Below the pieces are notes generated by a model that searched no databases, was not told where the DNA came from, and saw only the letters and a program-made list of their open reading frames with translations. Positions 49,125 through 60,592 of a stretch of DNA of 64,000 bases are shown one piece after another. A program made the translations under genes and the position numbers. The stretch is from Manis javanica (lineage: Eukaryota; Chordata; Mammalia; Pholidota; Manidae): positions 24,569,501 to 24,633,500 of the forward strand of contig NC_133157.1 of assembly GCF_040802235.1 (NCBI RefSeq), in the 5' to 3' direction. Position 1 is the first letter of the stretch. The number at the start of each line of letters is the position of its first letter.

Positions 49125-49395
49125 TAAATAATAATTAATGTAAATGACTGTGATCAATTATTAAGAGCTCACTGTGTTTCAAGCACTGTTAAGTATTCCA
49201 CTCTCTCGCTACTTCTTATTCTCCTAACACCCTGCAAAGTCAATTTTATCATCTTCAGTTATTGAGGTGGGAACTGAGAACTGGTCTGCCAAGCAACTTC
49301 CTTGAAGTCACTCCTCTATTCCTTGAAGTCACTCCTCTAGTTCGGTATAAAGTTGTGACCTGGGAGCATGGGTCTCCTGACCTTAGCCAGCACCC
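49125..49395 (-). repeat. MIR SINE, antisense, with an internal 21-bp tandem duplication
   Basis: gagctcactgtgtttcaagc actgttaag, tcctaacaccctgcaaagtc and ggtgggaactgagaactgg are reversed MIR. Copies at 49300-49320 and 49321-49341 share ccttgaagtcactcctcta. Confidence 0.65.
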
Positions 49396-51094
49396 TCATC
49401 CTTCACCCCAGAAATAAATTCTCAGAGAACAGCCAGTCTGTATGCAGCATATGTATGAGCCTTTTATTTCTAATAGTTAAAAAGTACAAAGGCTATAGGT
49501 GTCTAAGGCAACCATTTCTATCTTAATTGCTTTCAAATATCTTCTGGATTTGACAAAAGGTAACTTCTCTGCTTGCCTACTCTGAAATTAAGACTTCTTG
49601 TTTCCAAACTGAGACATTACCAACATCCCAAGGCTCTTAGCTCTATGGATTTTTGCTAAGATGTTAATTATAGAAAATAGCTAAGTTTCCCCAAAACATG
49701 GCTAATATGACCAAGATAAAAAACAAGACAGACTTTGAAAGGCAGGCAAATGACTGACAGCATTTTCTGAATGAAGTCATTCATGATCAAGGCAGGTAAA
49801 AAGGCCTAAAGAGACTGGAATGTTTCCAGGTATGGGCTGAGCCCCGTCTTGGCTACAGAAGCTCAGCGCTCAGGGCTTTTTTCTATGAGGGCAGTGACAA
49901 CTGTGCGTCTTTCTTGACTTCACACCTCTCAAAATTGCTTTGGGTAAGAAATCAAGGTCTGAATCACACTCATTGTGACTCAGCTTTCAGGGCTGGCTGC
50001 AAAAATATTATGACTTCACCAGTTTGACTACAAGATAGATTATATCTCTCATCTTCTCCTTCAAAAGATGCTTGGTGCTGTAGCTGGATGTAAAACCCAG
50101 GAAGCTGGACCCCAGGGTAATGCCACCCTGAAGCACACGGGTCCTCAGGTGCAGTAAGAGCCAAGTGTGTGCTGTCAGGCGCTCAGTGGAAAAATCTGCA
50201 GAACTGTAACTCCACGGTTGGTGGTGCGGTGGGGAGGGGCCACCTCTGCCCCCAAAACAGTGAGAAACCACATCATCATGGAATTCCAAATCACCGAGGG
50301 AAAATTCTTCCTGAAAGGCGCACCACAACACACACGGGTGTCCTCCCCACACTTTGCCAAGTCTAAACGAAGCAGGGAGAGACTTGGAAGTCATTTGCTC
50401 CAACAAACTTTGTATGCAAATCATCACGCTAGAGGACTGAGACCCTTTCTGGGCCAAACCAAAGACCCACCCATTACTCTCTCCCAGCCAAACAAGTGAC
50501 AAAGGCTGAGGATGAGAGAGCCACTAAGAAAACAACAACAGTTCTATAAAAACAATTATCCCAAAACATAACCTTAAACAGACACACATATACATAAATA
50601 CAACAGCTCCAGACAAGACGTTATTAAGTTTTGATGTTAGCCAGGGTACCACCCTCAAGCCAGAGAGATCTGGGAACCGCCTGTCTACTTCCAACAGGCA
50701 GGCAGAAGCATTTGCTAGGGATGGAAGGGAATGGGTGATTTCACTGAATAAAATGAAAGGTTGGCAATCTCACTGTACATTTTTTTCTCAAGAAAAACAA
50801 TACTGATCCCGTAAGTTAGGGGAGATTAGTTCAATTCCAAAAAAGATGCTACCTGCAGGGTTCACTTAAATTCAGCATTTGTCTAATTATGGGGCCACAG
50901 GTTGGGAAATAGAAACTTGAAAATGTCAACTGGACACAGCTCCGTAATTACAATGTAAATATTTGGCAAAAGTACATTTCATCACTACAATTCAATTGAC
51001 CAATTTTTCAGGTTCATTATAGGTGTACCAGGTACATATAGGCAAAGCTACGCATGAGGCATTGTGTTTCCAGTGGCAATAAACTCAATGGAAA

Positions 51095-51260
51095 TTAACT
51101 CATGAAACTATTTATTACCTTGTTCATTGTGTCTTTTCCCATTAAAGTTCAAGTTCCTTCAGGACACAAACCTTATATTTTCATGGCTGTATCCCTAGAG
51201 CTTAAAACAATGCTAGCATACAGCAGGTGCTCAATAAATATTTGTTGGGTGAATGAAAAG
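51095..51260 (+). mobile_element. L2 3' terminus, sense
   Basis: gttcaagttccttcaggaca caaacc, catggctgtatccctagagc, tgctcaataaatatttgttg ggtgaatgaa, well preserved. Confidence 0.8.
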
Positions 51261-51399
51261 CCATCAAAAGTCCTACCACCAATGCTCTCCTTGAAACAAG
51301 TCTCGGGGCTTAATTTTTCCTTGGTTAAACTGGTCCAGTCATGGCCAACCTCACCAAATGCTGATCTAACCTAAGTTCATAGTTCCTCAAAGATGGGCC

Positions 51400-51650
51400 T
51401 ACCAGTCCCTTGGTTTGGTCTTTGCTGAGTTAGTATTCATCAGATGTCTCACCCGTACCCGGCTTCCTCCGATCTGTCTACTGAGTAAAGTCCAAACTCC
51501 TATGTGGGTGTCCACACCTTCCATCATGTGGCCGCGTTCCCCGCCTTGCCTCCTATTCCCCTCAGACCCTCTCTGCAGTACAATCTAGTATCACTCTGTA
51601 AACACATCTCACTTCTACTCCCCTGAGGGGTTTGTTCAAATTTTCCATCC
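51400..51650 (+). mobile_element. L2-like fragment, sense
   Basis: gagtaaagtccaaactccta, cacaccttccatcatgtggc c and ccgccttgcctcctattccc follow L2 order; diverged. Confidence 0.5.
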
Positions 51651-51652
51651 CT

Positions 51653-51937
51653 CATATAGTGGGTTGAATAGTGTCTCCCAGAAATTTATGTCCACCTGGA
51701 ACTTCAGAATGTGACCTTATTGGGACATGGGTCTTTGCAGACGTAATTAGTCAAGAGGAGGCCACACAGACCCACACAGGGAATACGGCCACGTGCAGAC
51801 AGAGGCAGAGGATGCAATGATGCAGTTACAGGACAAGGAATGCCAAGGCATGTTGGGAGCCACCAGAAGCTATAGAGAGCTAAGGAGGGGTTCTTCTCCA
51901 GAGCCTTCAGAGGGAACACAGCCCTGCAAACACCTTG
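51653..51937 (+). mobile_element. MLT1-type (ERVL-MaLR) LTR, 3' end missing
   Basis: gggttgaatagtgtctccca, cttcagaatgtgaccttatt, gggtctttgcagacgtaatt agtcaag and gccttcagagggaacacagc cctgc. The LTR is broken exactly where the long inverted repeat begins. Confidence 0.75.
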
Positions 51938-52043
51938 GGAGAGACAAAAACCATTGAACTCTAGGTGGCAGGGTGCATCAGGACAGCCCTGATGGCATCT
52001 GTGTCCTGGCCTGGTGTTGATGTCTGTCTCAACTCAAAATGCC
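51938..52043 (+). repeat. Long inverted repeat, left arm
   Basis: This 106-bp arm begins ggagagacaaaaaccattg and ends aactcaaaatgcc. It is complementary to 52430-52532 with one 3-nt gap and a few mismatches. At its inner edge 52031-52054 forms a perfect 9-bp hairpin (aactcaaaa / ttttgagtt, loop 6). Confidence 0.95.
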
Positions 52044-52429
52044 GATTTTGAGTTCCCTGAAGTGAAATGAGGAAATCCCTCTGATTTCCCATAAGTGAAA
52101 TGGATTTTCTTCCCTGTCCTCCTCATTTAAATTTATCAATTTGGACAAAAAGCTAAGGAAACTCTATTTTTGCAGTAGCTCAGTGTCAGGGCCAGTCCAC
52201 AAGTTGTTTTTCTTGCCTTTCATTCCAAGTATTTTAATTAACCAAGGCCTCAAAAAGGTCTCTTCCTGCAGACCCTGGAGATGAAAGATGTTTATTCATC
52301 CAGAGCAAGGAAAGCACAGGTGGAGAAAGAGCCACGTCTTATCACTTTCAGCTCAGCCCCAGCTTGACACTGCAAGGCAGACACCCAACCCTGTCTCTTG
52401 ACTTGTCCAGACCAACTTCCCACCGAGTT

Positions 52430-52532
52430 GGCATTTTGAGTTGAGACAGACATCAACACCAGGCCAGGACACAGATGCCGTCAGGGTGCTGATGCACCCT
52501 GCCACCTAGAGTTCAATGGTTTTTGTCTCTCC
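52430..52532 (-). repeat. Long inverted repeat, right arm
   Basis: This 103-bp arm reads ggcattttgagttgagacag ... caatggtttttgtctctcc. The spacer between arms (about 386 bp) shows no transposase or known internal repeat. Confidence 0.95.
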
Positions 52533-52654
52533 TAAGACATCCCGCCCCTCAGATAATCCCATCTTCAGAGCCCAGCTGCCACGACCATTGGGATGTCATT
52601 AGGACGCCCAAAAGAGTGACACCACCCGCCTTCCCCAGGGCGAGGCTGGGACGC

Positions 52655-52885
52655 CTGGTGGTCAGATCCCAGCCAGGTCACTGGTTAGTCATTTGACCTT
52701 TAGGTAAGATGCTCAGTCTTTTGGACTCTGATCTGTATCTTGGCATCAGGGGTAACAGCACATTAATACTGGGACAACCAGCACATAGGGTTTTGTGAGA
52801 ATGCCATCCACTGACACGCCGGAAAGCACTTGGCACAGCACCCACACCCAGCAAGCTCTCAGTGGCAGTGACCATTGCTGTTAAT
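52655..52885 (+). repeat. MIR SINE
   Basis: ggtcactggttagtcatttg acctttaggtaa, gggttttgtgagaatgccat and agcacttggcacagcaccca. Confidence 0.75.
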
Positions 52886-53039
52886 GTCGTCATATGGCAG
52901 CCAAGCTCACAGGCGCACGCTATTCCAGAATGTGTGCTTTCTGACCACTATTTCTACGAGGACGAAATTTATATACTCAGACGCCTCTCTTAGATTAAAT
53001 AAGCAGAAGGGACGTTAGGTAACCACTGACAGGCAATAT

Positions 53040-53135
53040 GATGGATGGGTTATGGGATCAGAGGACTGGGGTTGACTCAGAGCTTCACTGCTCACCAGCT
53101 GGTGATTTTGATTAAACTGTTTCAGCCCTCATGGG
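53040..53135 (+). repeat. MIR SINE 5' portion
   Basis: gatcagaggactggggttga ctcagagcttcactgctcac, gattaaactgtttcagccc. Confidence 0.55.
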
Positions 53136-53604
53136 CCCTGTGGGACTTACCACTGGGTTTACGGTGGGGACAATATATACTCTATCATGCATGGTCCCCC
53201 TTAGGAGAAACCACTGGAGAAATTCTTTTCAGGTTTCAGGGTCTAGGATTAGGATTCCCTAAAATTTCCTGAACAAAATTTCAAAAGTCTAACAAACACT
53301 CTAAATCCAACTGATTCTAGCTTCTTCTCTCCCATGGTCTCAGCCCACTGCTAACAAGTGCACAGCCTCATGGCAGACGCCCAGCACCCAGGCTCTTGGT
53401 GAGCTTTCCCATACTTTCAGATCAGTTCCCAACTGGTTTCTCCTTATTTTGCATTTACCCCAATTTTCTCATTTGTACTGAATCCTGTAGTTGTACATGA
53501 GTATCTTTAAGATGCCTTAAATCCTCTGGAATGACCATAAAGAGCAACACTAAATCAAAGGAGAAGTAGATTTCTCAGCATCAAGCTTCACCTATGTGAG
53601 ACAG

Positions 53605-54075
53605 GACTGCGAGCAGTAACAGCTCTGTCCGCCAGACGCCGTAGGAAGATGAAGTGACAGTGCACGAGCGCTTCCTCGAGGGCACTGCTCTAAGGGCGTA
53701 TTTGTGGCGTTAGCGCGCAATCTCTCACTGCCTCCTTTCTTGCATTCTCAGCTCAGGGAAGGAAAGTCATTGAGCTCATTAGGCATCAAAGCTCTGATCC
53801 CGCCAGGCAGCAATCTGGGAAGAGAGAGGGAATCAGCCACAGAAGCGAGGTCTCGCTGTTTCTGTTTGCGTGGCAGCAGCGCTACTCATGGCCTCTTCCC
53901 CAAGCTGTGAGAGGGCACAGAGCCACGGCAGCACATGGCCAGGGACCCAAAGCCAGGCGACTGGGGCGGAACACCAGGTGGGACCACTCGGGCCAAGAAT
54001 CCCTGCCTAAATGTTTCTCCGATGCTTCTCCCAGCTTGCAGTGGACGTCCCAGCCAGCGCCGCTCTCACGTCTCA
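53605..54075. promoter_or_regulatory. CpG-enriched intronic block
   Basis: About 25 CpG dinucleotides in 470 bp, densest at 53625-53725 (for example cgagcgcttcctcgag and ggcgttagcgcgcaa). Surrounding intron is CpG-poor. It could be an enhancer or alternative promoter, or simply a G+C-rich patch; no TATA or initiator is distinctive. Confidence 0.35.
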
Positions 54076-54324
54076 TTAGCACCACAGGGAGGAGCAAAAT
54101 CTGAGCATGCTAAATGCTGAGCCTTCCCAGAAGTTTGCAGCAGACAGAGATGCAAAGTCCCCAAAATGCTGGTGAAAGACAGTGGGGCTCGGGGGAAATG
54201 CTGGAACCTTTGAAAATGCTCCCAAATACCCAGCATTCAGAGTGAGTGACATCTCTGCAGGGCAGCAGAAGACACTCACTGCTTCTGAGGACAGATGTAG
54301 CAAATATCAAAAAGCTTTCCAAGG

Positions 54325-54420
54325 TTAGAGGCAAGGGAAGGAAGACAGGAAGGAAGACAAAGAACAGAAGGGAAGGGAGGGAAGGAACAGGGAAGAGATG
54401 GAAAGATCAGTGGATGGAAA
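54325..54420. repeat. GA-rich low-complexity tract
   Basis: aggaagacaggaaggaagac, agaagggaagggagggaagg: polypurine on the plus strand, so polypyrimidine in the ZNF462 pre-mRNA. Confidence 0.8.
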
Positions 54421-55229
54421 CAGTGAGAAAGGTTGGCAACAGGTGTATCCTAGTTATTTTCTTCCGTCCATCTCCGGCTTGAACCTTTCAGGACAAAGTA
54501 CTTTTTATGTAAATGTATTTTTCCTTCCAGTGCAACAGAAGCTTGTTGTTTAATAGTGTTTTGATTGGCCATGAATACACTCAACTTGAAGAAAAATTGA
54601 AGAGAACTTAAAAGAAGTGTCCATGTTTATCAACAGGCACCAACACTCACAGAGTGCCCAGTATCGACTGACAGTGGAACATACACGAGACCCTTCACGT
54701 GTTATTTCATAGGCATGACTGTCCTCTCTTTCTACAGAGGGGGGAGAGGTCGAACACAGACAGCTTTAAAAACTGAATTGGAATCCAAAGCCTATGGGTT
54801 TTCTAATGCATATGAGGAAACTTTTATTTTTGAGAATTTTCTCTCTCCATCCATTTCCAGGGAAATTCCACATCCTGCCTTGGAAATCATCACCTTGGTT
54901 TCCCAGAAAAGAATTGCTTACAACCAGATAGCTCTTCACCGTTTACAGTGCGTCCTCACCCACCTTTGCAAGGCTGCAAGGGCAGAAGACTCAGAAGTAC
55001 CCGTCCCTCATGCTGGGCCAGAGCTTTTCCTGCAGATCCCACCCCTCTGCCTCTCCGCAGGTGGAGGAAACCGTCTCAGCAGGACGGCGGTTTTTATCCC
55101 CATGGGCTGGCATGTGGCTGTGCACAGTGCCTTCTTGCCTGGAGGTAGGTGAGGAACAGGGGACCAGGGCAAAGGGGCCACTGCCTCCTAGAGAAGGCAT
55201 CCCCAGCAGAACCCCGTTAGGCAGCTTAC

Positions 55230-55366
55230 CTCGGTGCAGCACGATGTGGTCAATCATGTTGCGTTTGTATTTGGTGTGATAGAGGCAGAGAGGACAGCGA
55301 AGATCTTTGGGACCCTCCTCAGGAACTGCTGAGTGCCCGGCTTCCACGTGCATAGTAAAAGCAGAT
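55230..55366 (-). CDS. ZNF462: ZNF462 coding exon, fifth from last: second half of split finger plus one complete finger
   Basis: This 137-bp exon has acceptor CTTTCCCAG|A and donor CGAG|GTAAGC. Its first base completes the Lys codon left open by the 57193 exon, 45 whole codons follow, and it ends with one base of a Glu codon. It supplies SAFTMHVEAGH, the histidine half (H-x4-H) of the split finger. The linker SAVPEEGPKDL is followed by a whole finger: RCPLCLYHTKYKRNMIDHIV with C-x2-C-x12-H-x3-H. The frame continues past the donor for a while, but that continuation lacks finger content and the donor matches consensus. The finger split across two exons is a useful check that both borders are right. 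Confidence 0.95.
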
Positions 55367-57192
55367 CTGGGAAAGAGGTGGGGTGACAGGGATCAAGCCA
55401 CTCACACATACCCTGCTGGCAGCCCGACTACAGCGCTTCTGGGTGTGACCCCCCTGCTTGAGGGGCCAATGCCATGCTGCCAATCACATCTGCTAACCAT
55501 GGTCCTTGGCCACTCAGCCAATCACGGAACTGTCCTGCCTGTTTTCAGAAATTTGCCACCTGGCTGGGTTCAGGGCTTAGTTGAAAAAGAAATGGATTCC
55601 CCAGATACTTTATTCTTGACAATTAGAAATGACCTATTACAAACATGAAAACAAGATCTCTATAAGAACAAACATCTCATCAGGCTTATTAGGAGAGGGA
55701 CTATTTTAAAGCTAGGTTGATTTATCAGTGGCCTATGTGATAAGGCGGGGAGGTAAGGGGCAGGGCCAGTTGGCTAAGGAAGTCATGACAGTTGACGACC
55801 AGGTAAACCCAGGGCTGCAGCACCAACAAGAAGGCAGAAGGGCTCTCTTGCCTCCTCCTTTATCCTTTTCAAAACTTCACAATTTAGAAAGCCTTAAATG
55901 TCTCATAAAAACGGATGCAGACAGTGGTATAATGGCACGGCCCCATCCTTATTAACCCAAGTGCCTCTGTCCGAGGTGATGTGTACACCTGTCAGGGGCC
56001 CTTGCCATCTCGGTCCTGTTAGCCTGCCCTCAGTTCTAAGTTCACATACATATTTATCTGGAAAACAACCAAATTAATAGTCAGATAGAATACATTTTCC
56101 ATCAAATCCCAGCAACTAAAATGTCGATGGAGAAGAGACTTGTTCCTCTAATTCACATTTTACTTTGGGCATGAAGCCTGCTTTTCACCAGCCTCTCTGT
56201 GTGGAGTCTGTACTGAAGCACTGGGGTGGCCTAAGGAGCAGATAATAACGGCCTGACACCTGTAATACAGCATGTGATATTACACGAGCACAGCGACTCC
56301 CCACCTATGCAGTTACAACATTGAGGAGTGTCAGCATTGTGCCAGGCACTCTTGTAAGCACTTTACAGAGACACTGGTCCATTTTGTCCTCATAAGAGCC
56401 CTAAAAGGTAGGTACTGTTATTGCCTGTATTTTACAGACATGGAGAGACCCAGTGACTGGTCCAAACTCACACATCCAGCAAGTGGCAAAGCTGGAACTC
56501 GGACCCAGGCAGCCAGGCACCACACTATGTACTTGTAACCACTAACCTCAATGGTTTCTCAGAGGCTAAGATTCCATCACAGGAGCTTAGATCACCTGAC
56601 AGGAAGCACTCCACTCTTTGAGCTCCCCGATTTTGTCATATGCAGAAGCAGAGGTGACTCTGGATTCTCTTTTTCTAGACTGGAACAATGTCTCTACCAC
56701 TGCTCAAGTCTCGTCCTAATGGAGTGGGGTCTTGATTCTCTGGGTGTCTTTCAATAATATGATTGTAAGAAATAAGAATTTTCTACAAGGAAGTCACCAT
56801 TACTGGATGTTTTGACTTTGACTTTGCTTAAGAACCTATTTCTTTTTTCCAGAGACAAATTAAAAAAAGGGAGCTAGTTCTCTGAAGGGGCAACACTCAT
56901 GGCTTGATGCCCTGGGCCAAGGAAATCCTTTGCCACAATCTGACACAGCTTGGGCATCCATTTGCTCTGATTTTTAAATTTCTTCATTCTGACAGAGCTC
57001 TTCATCCTTTCTTCAAACCCTAAACCTGTCTTTGGAAACTAGCCTCCTTTTGTGAAGACTGGACCCAACCCCTGTATCCTGTGTGCTGGGCCTCCCCTGA
57101 GCCCCAGGTAGGAGAGAGCAGGGAGGAGTGTGGTGACAGGAGGAGCAGGCGCAGCCACTTTGTTTTTCAAGGCTTTTCTTTATGCTACTTAC
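55367..57192 (-). other. ZNF462: ZNF462 intron of about 1.8 kb that splits a zinc finger
   Basis: Donor GTAAGT, acceptor CTTTCCCAG. It interrupts a finger between its cysteine and histidine pairs. One clear MIR at 56325-56545; nothing recognised in the rest. Confidence 0.9.
56325..56545 (-). repeat. MIR SINE, antisense, well preserved
   Basis: tgtgccaggcactcttgtaa gcactttacagagac, ggtaggtactgttattgcct gtattttacagacatgg, ctggaactcggacccaggca. Confidence 0.85.
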
Positions 57193-57460
57193 TTAAAGCC
57201 TGTATAAAAGGAGCAGTCTTTGCACTTGAAGAGCTTCTTCCCGCCATGCTTGTCCCTGTAATGGCGTCTGATGCTCTGGATGTAGCCAGAGGAGAATTCA
57301 CAGAATTCGCAGTGAAGAACAGCCTCGGTTTTCTGCTCAGCGCTCCCAGTGGTCCCCGAGAGAGGCACAGGGCTAACACGGCTGTTGTTCCTTGCCAGGG
57401 CAGCAGACTGATAGTGGTTCAACTGCTGCTGAACATCTGGAGGTTCTGAGTAGGATGAGT
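57193..57460 (-). CDS. ZNF462: ZNF462 coding exon, sixth from last: C2H2 finger plus first half of a split finger
   Basis: This 268-bp exon has acceptor ...CTGTCCACAG|AC at its upper edge and donor AA|GTAAGT at 57192-57191. It starts in phase 1 (last two bases of an Asp codon), has 88 whole codons and ends with two bases of a Lys codon. The first half is a Ser/Gln-rich spacer (DSSYSEPPDVQQQLNHYQ). A complete finger follows: HCEFCEFSSGYIQSIRRHYR, with Cys pair CEFC and His pair H-x4-H ending in DKH. A second finger then opens with KCKDCSFYTGF and loses its histidines to the next exon. The finger spacing (C-x2-C-x12-H-x4-H) is canonical. The frame is open about 58 nt further upstream but that part is intronic: a pyrimidine tract and AG mark the true start. 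The exon feeding it is not in this window. Confidence 0.95.
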
Positions 57461-59699
57461 CTGTGGACAGACGGGGAAAATGACACCAGACACAGAGAAC
57501 AGAGCAGAAGTTTGACACTTGAATACCCCTGACATGAGTTTTGAGTATTTTTTTAATAGGATGAGTATGATCCCATCTTTCATCTTCATTTACATTCTAC
57601 AACAAAGATCTGGGCAAAGGCAGGTAGGGAGGAAGTGTAACTTCTTCTAATCTGACTTTGAGGGTTCACAGCATTTAAAAATAAAATTCTGAGGTTAAAG
57701 ATTCAAAGTGAAGGAAGAAAGTAAACTGTGTCTTAAAGGAAACTGCAGCATGGTGACAGGCCACCAGAGTACCCGTCCTTGTCAGTGAGATAAATAAACC
57801 TGCACAAAATACACAGAATTCTACGTGAGAAAGGAAAGCAGATGATGAACCATCTCCTCCTTTGCAGCCCCAAATTATTCATGACAATAAAAAAAAAGCC
57901 TTCCACTGAAATGCTCAAGCACATGGTACTCACAAATATAAAAATGTTTTATGCCTTCAGTCAAGTGATTTAAATTTTAAAATATAAAGATCCAATAGTC
58001 TTCTCCTGGAATGGATGTTTAAAGCTTACTCAGCATTAAGATGGAGATTTATTCATAAATCCCATTAAAATGAAATTCCAAACAAGTTTCCCTGAAAGGT
58101 AGTTTAAGGTTTGCAATTCAGCGGAAAATGTCAGAGATGACAGGCACAGGTCTTAACCCTGAGAAGCTTCAATGGCATGTGGTAGAGAAATCTGATCTAG
58201 ATGGGAGGTGGGAAAATCTCAGAATTCCTTCTTAAAAAAAAAAAGAAAAGTAAAAAAAGAGAGAAAGTAAAAGGTCTTGAACCTTTTCCCAACACACTGC
58301 TTTGAATGTTGAGGTCAGGAATTCAACAACAGTGTCCGGTATACCCTACAGCTGCCTATGAATGACACAAATGAAGCCCATGAATACCACACGGATGAAT
58401 TTCAGTGTAACTTTCCTTGAAAAGATAACAAAGGGCTCTTTTTTTAAGCCTTTCAAAAAGCAGGGGGAAAGGGGATAGACACTGTACCCGCCTCCTACTG
58501 AGTTTGATTTGATGGACACAATTTTCCAAACCATGATCCCCCAAGGCAGGACAGGGAGGAATTCTATAAAACCCGTATTTGATGAAACTAGTACCATCCA
58601 TCCTATCAGCCTCTTCAAAAAGAAAAACAGAAACAGAGCAGCCTTAGCCTTCTTTCCTGGGGGGCTACCTCCTGTCTTCAAAGTACAAAAATAACCCCCC
58701 TTCTTGTTCTCCTCTGCCCCCTTTCTCAATTCCTATTCCTCAAGACTGAGAAAAACCCCTTTGGAAATTGTAAACAAACCTGCCACATACACAAAAATAA
58801 AACAAAAGGAAACTTGAACAAAATCTCCAAGCCTCCATGGGTTCATTACCAGGTGTGAGTTGAAGACAAAGGAAGATAGAAATGCACAACTGAATTCATT
58901 TTACAGATTCTTTTATCTCCTCTTTCTTTCTCAACCTTAGCTGATTGAACCCACTCAGGATCACAATAATGCAATTGTCAACTTCTCATTCTTTCTTTCA
59001 ATAGGTGGTTTGTTTACCATTTCATGGATTGTTCGAGATGTTTTTCTACTTAAGCTCTCAAGACCAGTTTCTGCTTAAAACACACACAATGAAGCTCAAA
59101 CACATTCTGCCTCTCTTGTTAACGCAGGCCTGGGCTGCAGCGCGGGCCCCGACACAAGGCACCTGACAGCTTCCATCCCTTGAATGCAGAATTATAAAGG
59201 AACAAGTGGCTCCTAATCAGATGAAAAGCCAGGTAAACTCACCTGCTGCTCCCTTCCATCCACCACCCACCACCAAACACATACACCAACCTCTTGGGTT
59301 GACCCCACCCGAGGGAAGGGAGTCTCCTTCAAGGTTAACACTTTTTTTTTGTCTCCAGAGCTTACTGCATATTATTCCGTCTATGCCAAAAAATGAGTTC
59401 TAAATTTTAACTCCAGTATTTATGTTATATGTATGAAACTTGAAGAAATAAAATGTAAGAAATCGTGGGGAAAGCATTCCAAGGCAGGCAGACCCATCAC
59501 CCTTCTTAAATGGCAATGCAAAAGGAACAGCCGTACGGAGCCACGCTCTGGACGCCTTCTGTCCTGGTTAAAATCCGATGGACAGCTTTATTTACAAAAA
59601 TAAGCAAATTCCACCACTTATGATACATTTGTAGTAGTGCCAGGTCTTCTCAAATTTTGGGGTCTTCTTAAAGCTTTACTTTCTGGTGCCAAATATACA

Positions 59700-59723
59700 C
59701 CCTCTCTCTCTCTCTCTCTCTCA
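59700..59723. repeat. (TC)n microsatellite
   Basis: Pure ctctctctctctctctctct run of about 11 units. Confidence 0.95.
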
Positions 59724-60419
59724 CTTGCAAGTTTGTAAAAAATGTACAATTTTAGCACTTTGGGCACTAAAGTGGTAAAGACGTGAGCATGTATGATTCC
59801 ACTGATCTTAAAAAAGCCCACTTGCTAAGCTATACAAAATACCAGTTTGTTCATAAGGTAGAGCCTGAAGACCACAAAGAGGGTCCTTTTGTTGCCAATG
59901 TTGGAAAGACAAACAGATTGTTATGTCATGTATGTTAAAAATCATTAGGACTATTTTTAAGCAAAAGACAGGAAAAAAAAAAAAAAAGTCCCTGTGTTTG
60001 GAGAACCAGAATTGTGGTCATGGGGATGGCAGTGGAGGCCCAGGAGCCTGAACCCAACGCAAAATTCTACACCCAACTGCAGGCCACCCAAGTCACATGG
60101 TTACACCTGTGCAGCCAGTATCATCTACGACTGAACCAACAAAAGATCCTAGGTTGGTCCACACATTCCTAACCCAACCTTGAGATACGTAGTCTAAGGG
60201 TTTAATTCTCTGACTTCTGACTTTATTTAGAAATTAAATTACAATGTATAATTGTAGTCATGAGATAAATTTAGTGGAGTTCTATGTAGCTATCCATTTT
60301 GTACATTATCTATAAGAAAATAAGTACATTTTATAAAATCAGGATCAAACTAGAATTTTAGAATGGATGGTCACAATGCTTACAGGCATGGGTTTGGAAT
60401 TTCCTGAGCAGCCCACAAT

Positions 60420-60592
60420 TAATGCTTACAACTATAGTGGGCGGTGTCATAGGCTCTCATTCCAATTTCATGGATGAGGTAGCTGAGGTGGAGAAAGGTT
60501 GGTTGCACAGCTACTAAGAGGCAGAGGTAGGATTTGAAGTCTAAGTCTTATCTATTAGGCATCTGTACTCAATGGTGACCTCTGGGGTCCCA
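60420..60592 (-). repeat. MIR SINE, antisense
   Basis: tttcatggatgaggtagctg, ggttgcacagctactaagag gcagaggtaggatttgaagt. Confidence 0.75.

Larger units (their letters stand above)
46628..55229 (-). other. ZNF462: ZNF462 intron of about 8.6 kb
   Basis: Donor GTAAGC, acceptor TCTCCACAG. Holds a MER20, several MIR/L2 copies, an MLT1-type LTR, the long inverted repeat at 51938-52532 and a CpG-enriched block at 53605-54075. Stretches at 46630-47055, 47225-48340, 48570-49120, 49400-51090 and 54425-55229 contain nothing I recognise as gene or clear repeat. Confidence 0.85.

Noticed and set aside
50008-50502. 164-codon open frame on the minus strand in the 8.6 kb intron
   Set aside because: In the gene's orientation but with no zinc-finger content, and the flanking ZNF462 exons already join in phase without it.
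54715-55152. 145-codon open frame on the plus strand next to a ZNF462 exon
   Set aside because: Antisense to the gene, no domain, no supporting signals.
59215-59345. Strong donor-like CAG|GTGAGT on the minus strand near 59243, a possible upstream ZNF462 exon
   Set aside because: The phase-compatible frame before it gives Gly/Trp/Val-rich sequence with no zinc finger and no convincing acceptor.
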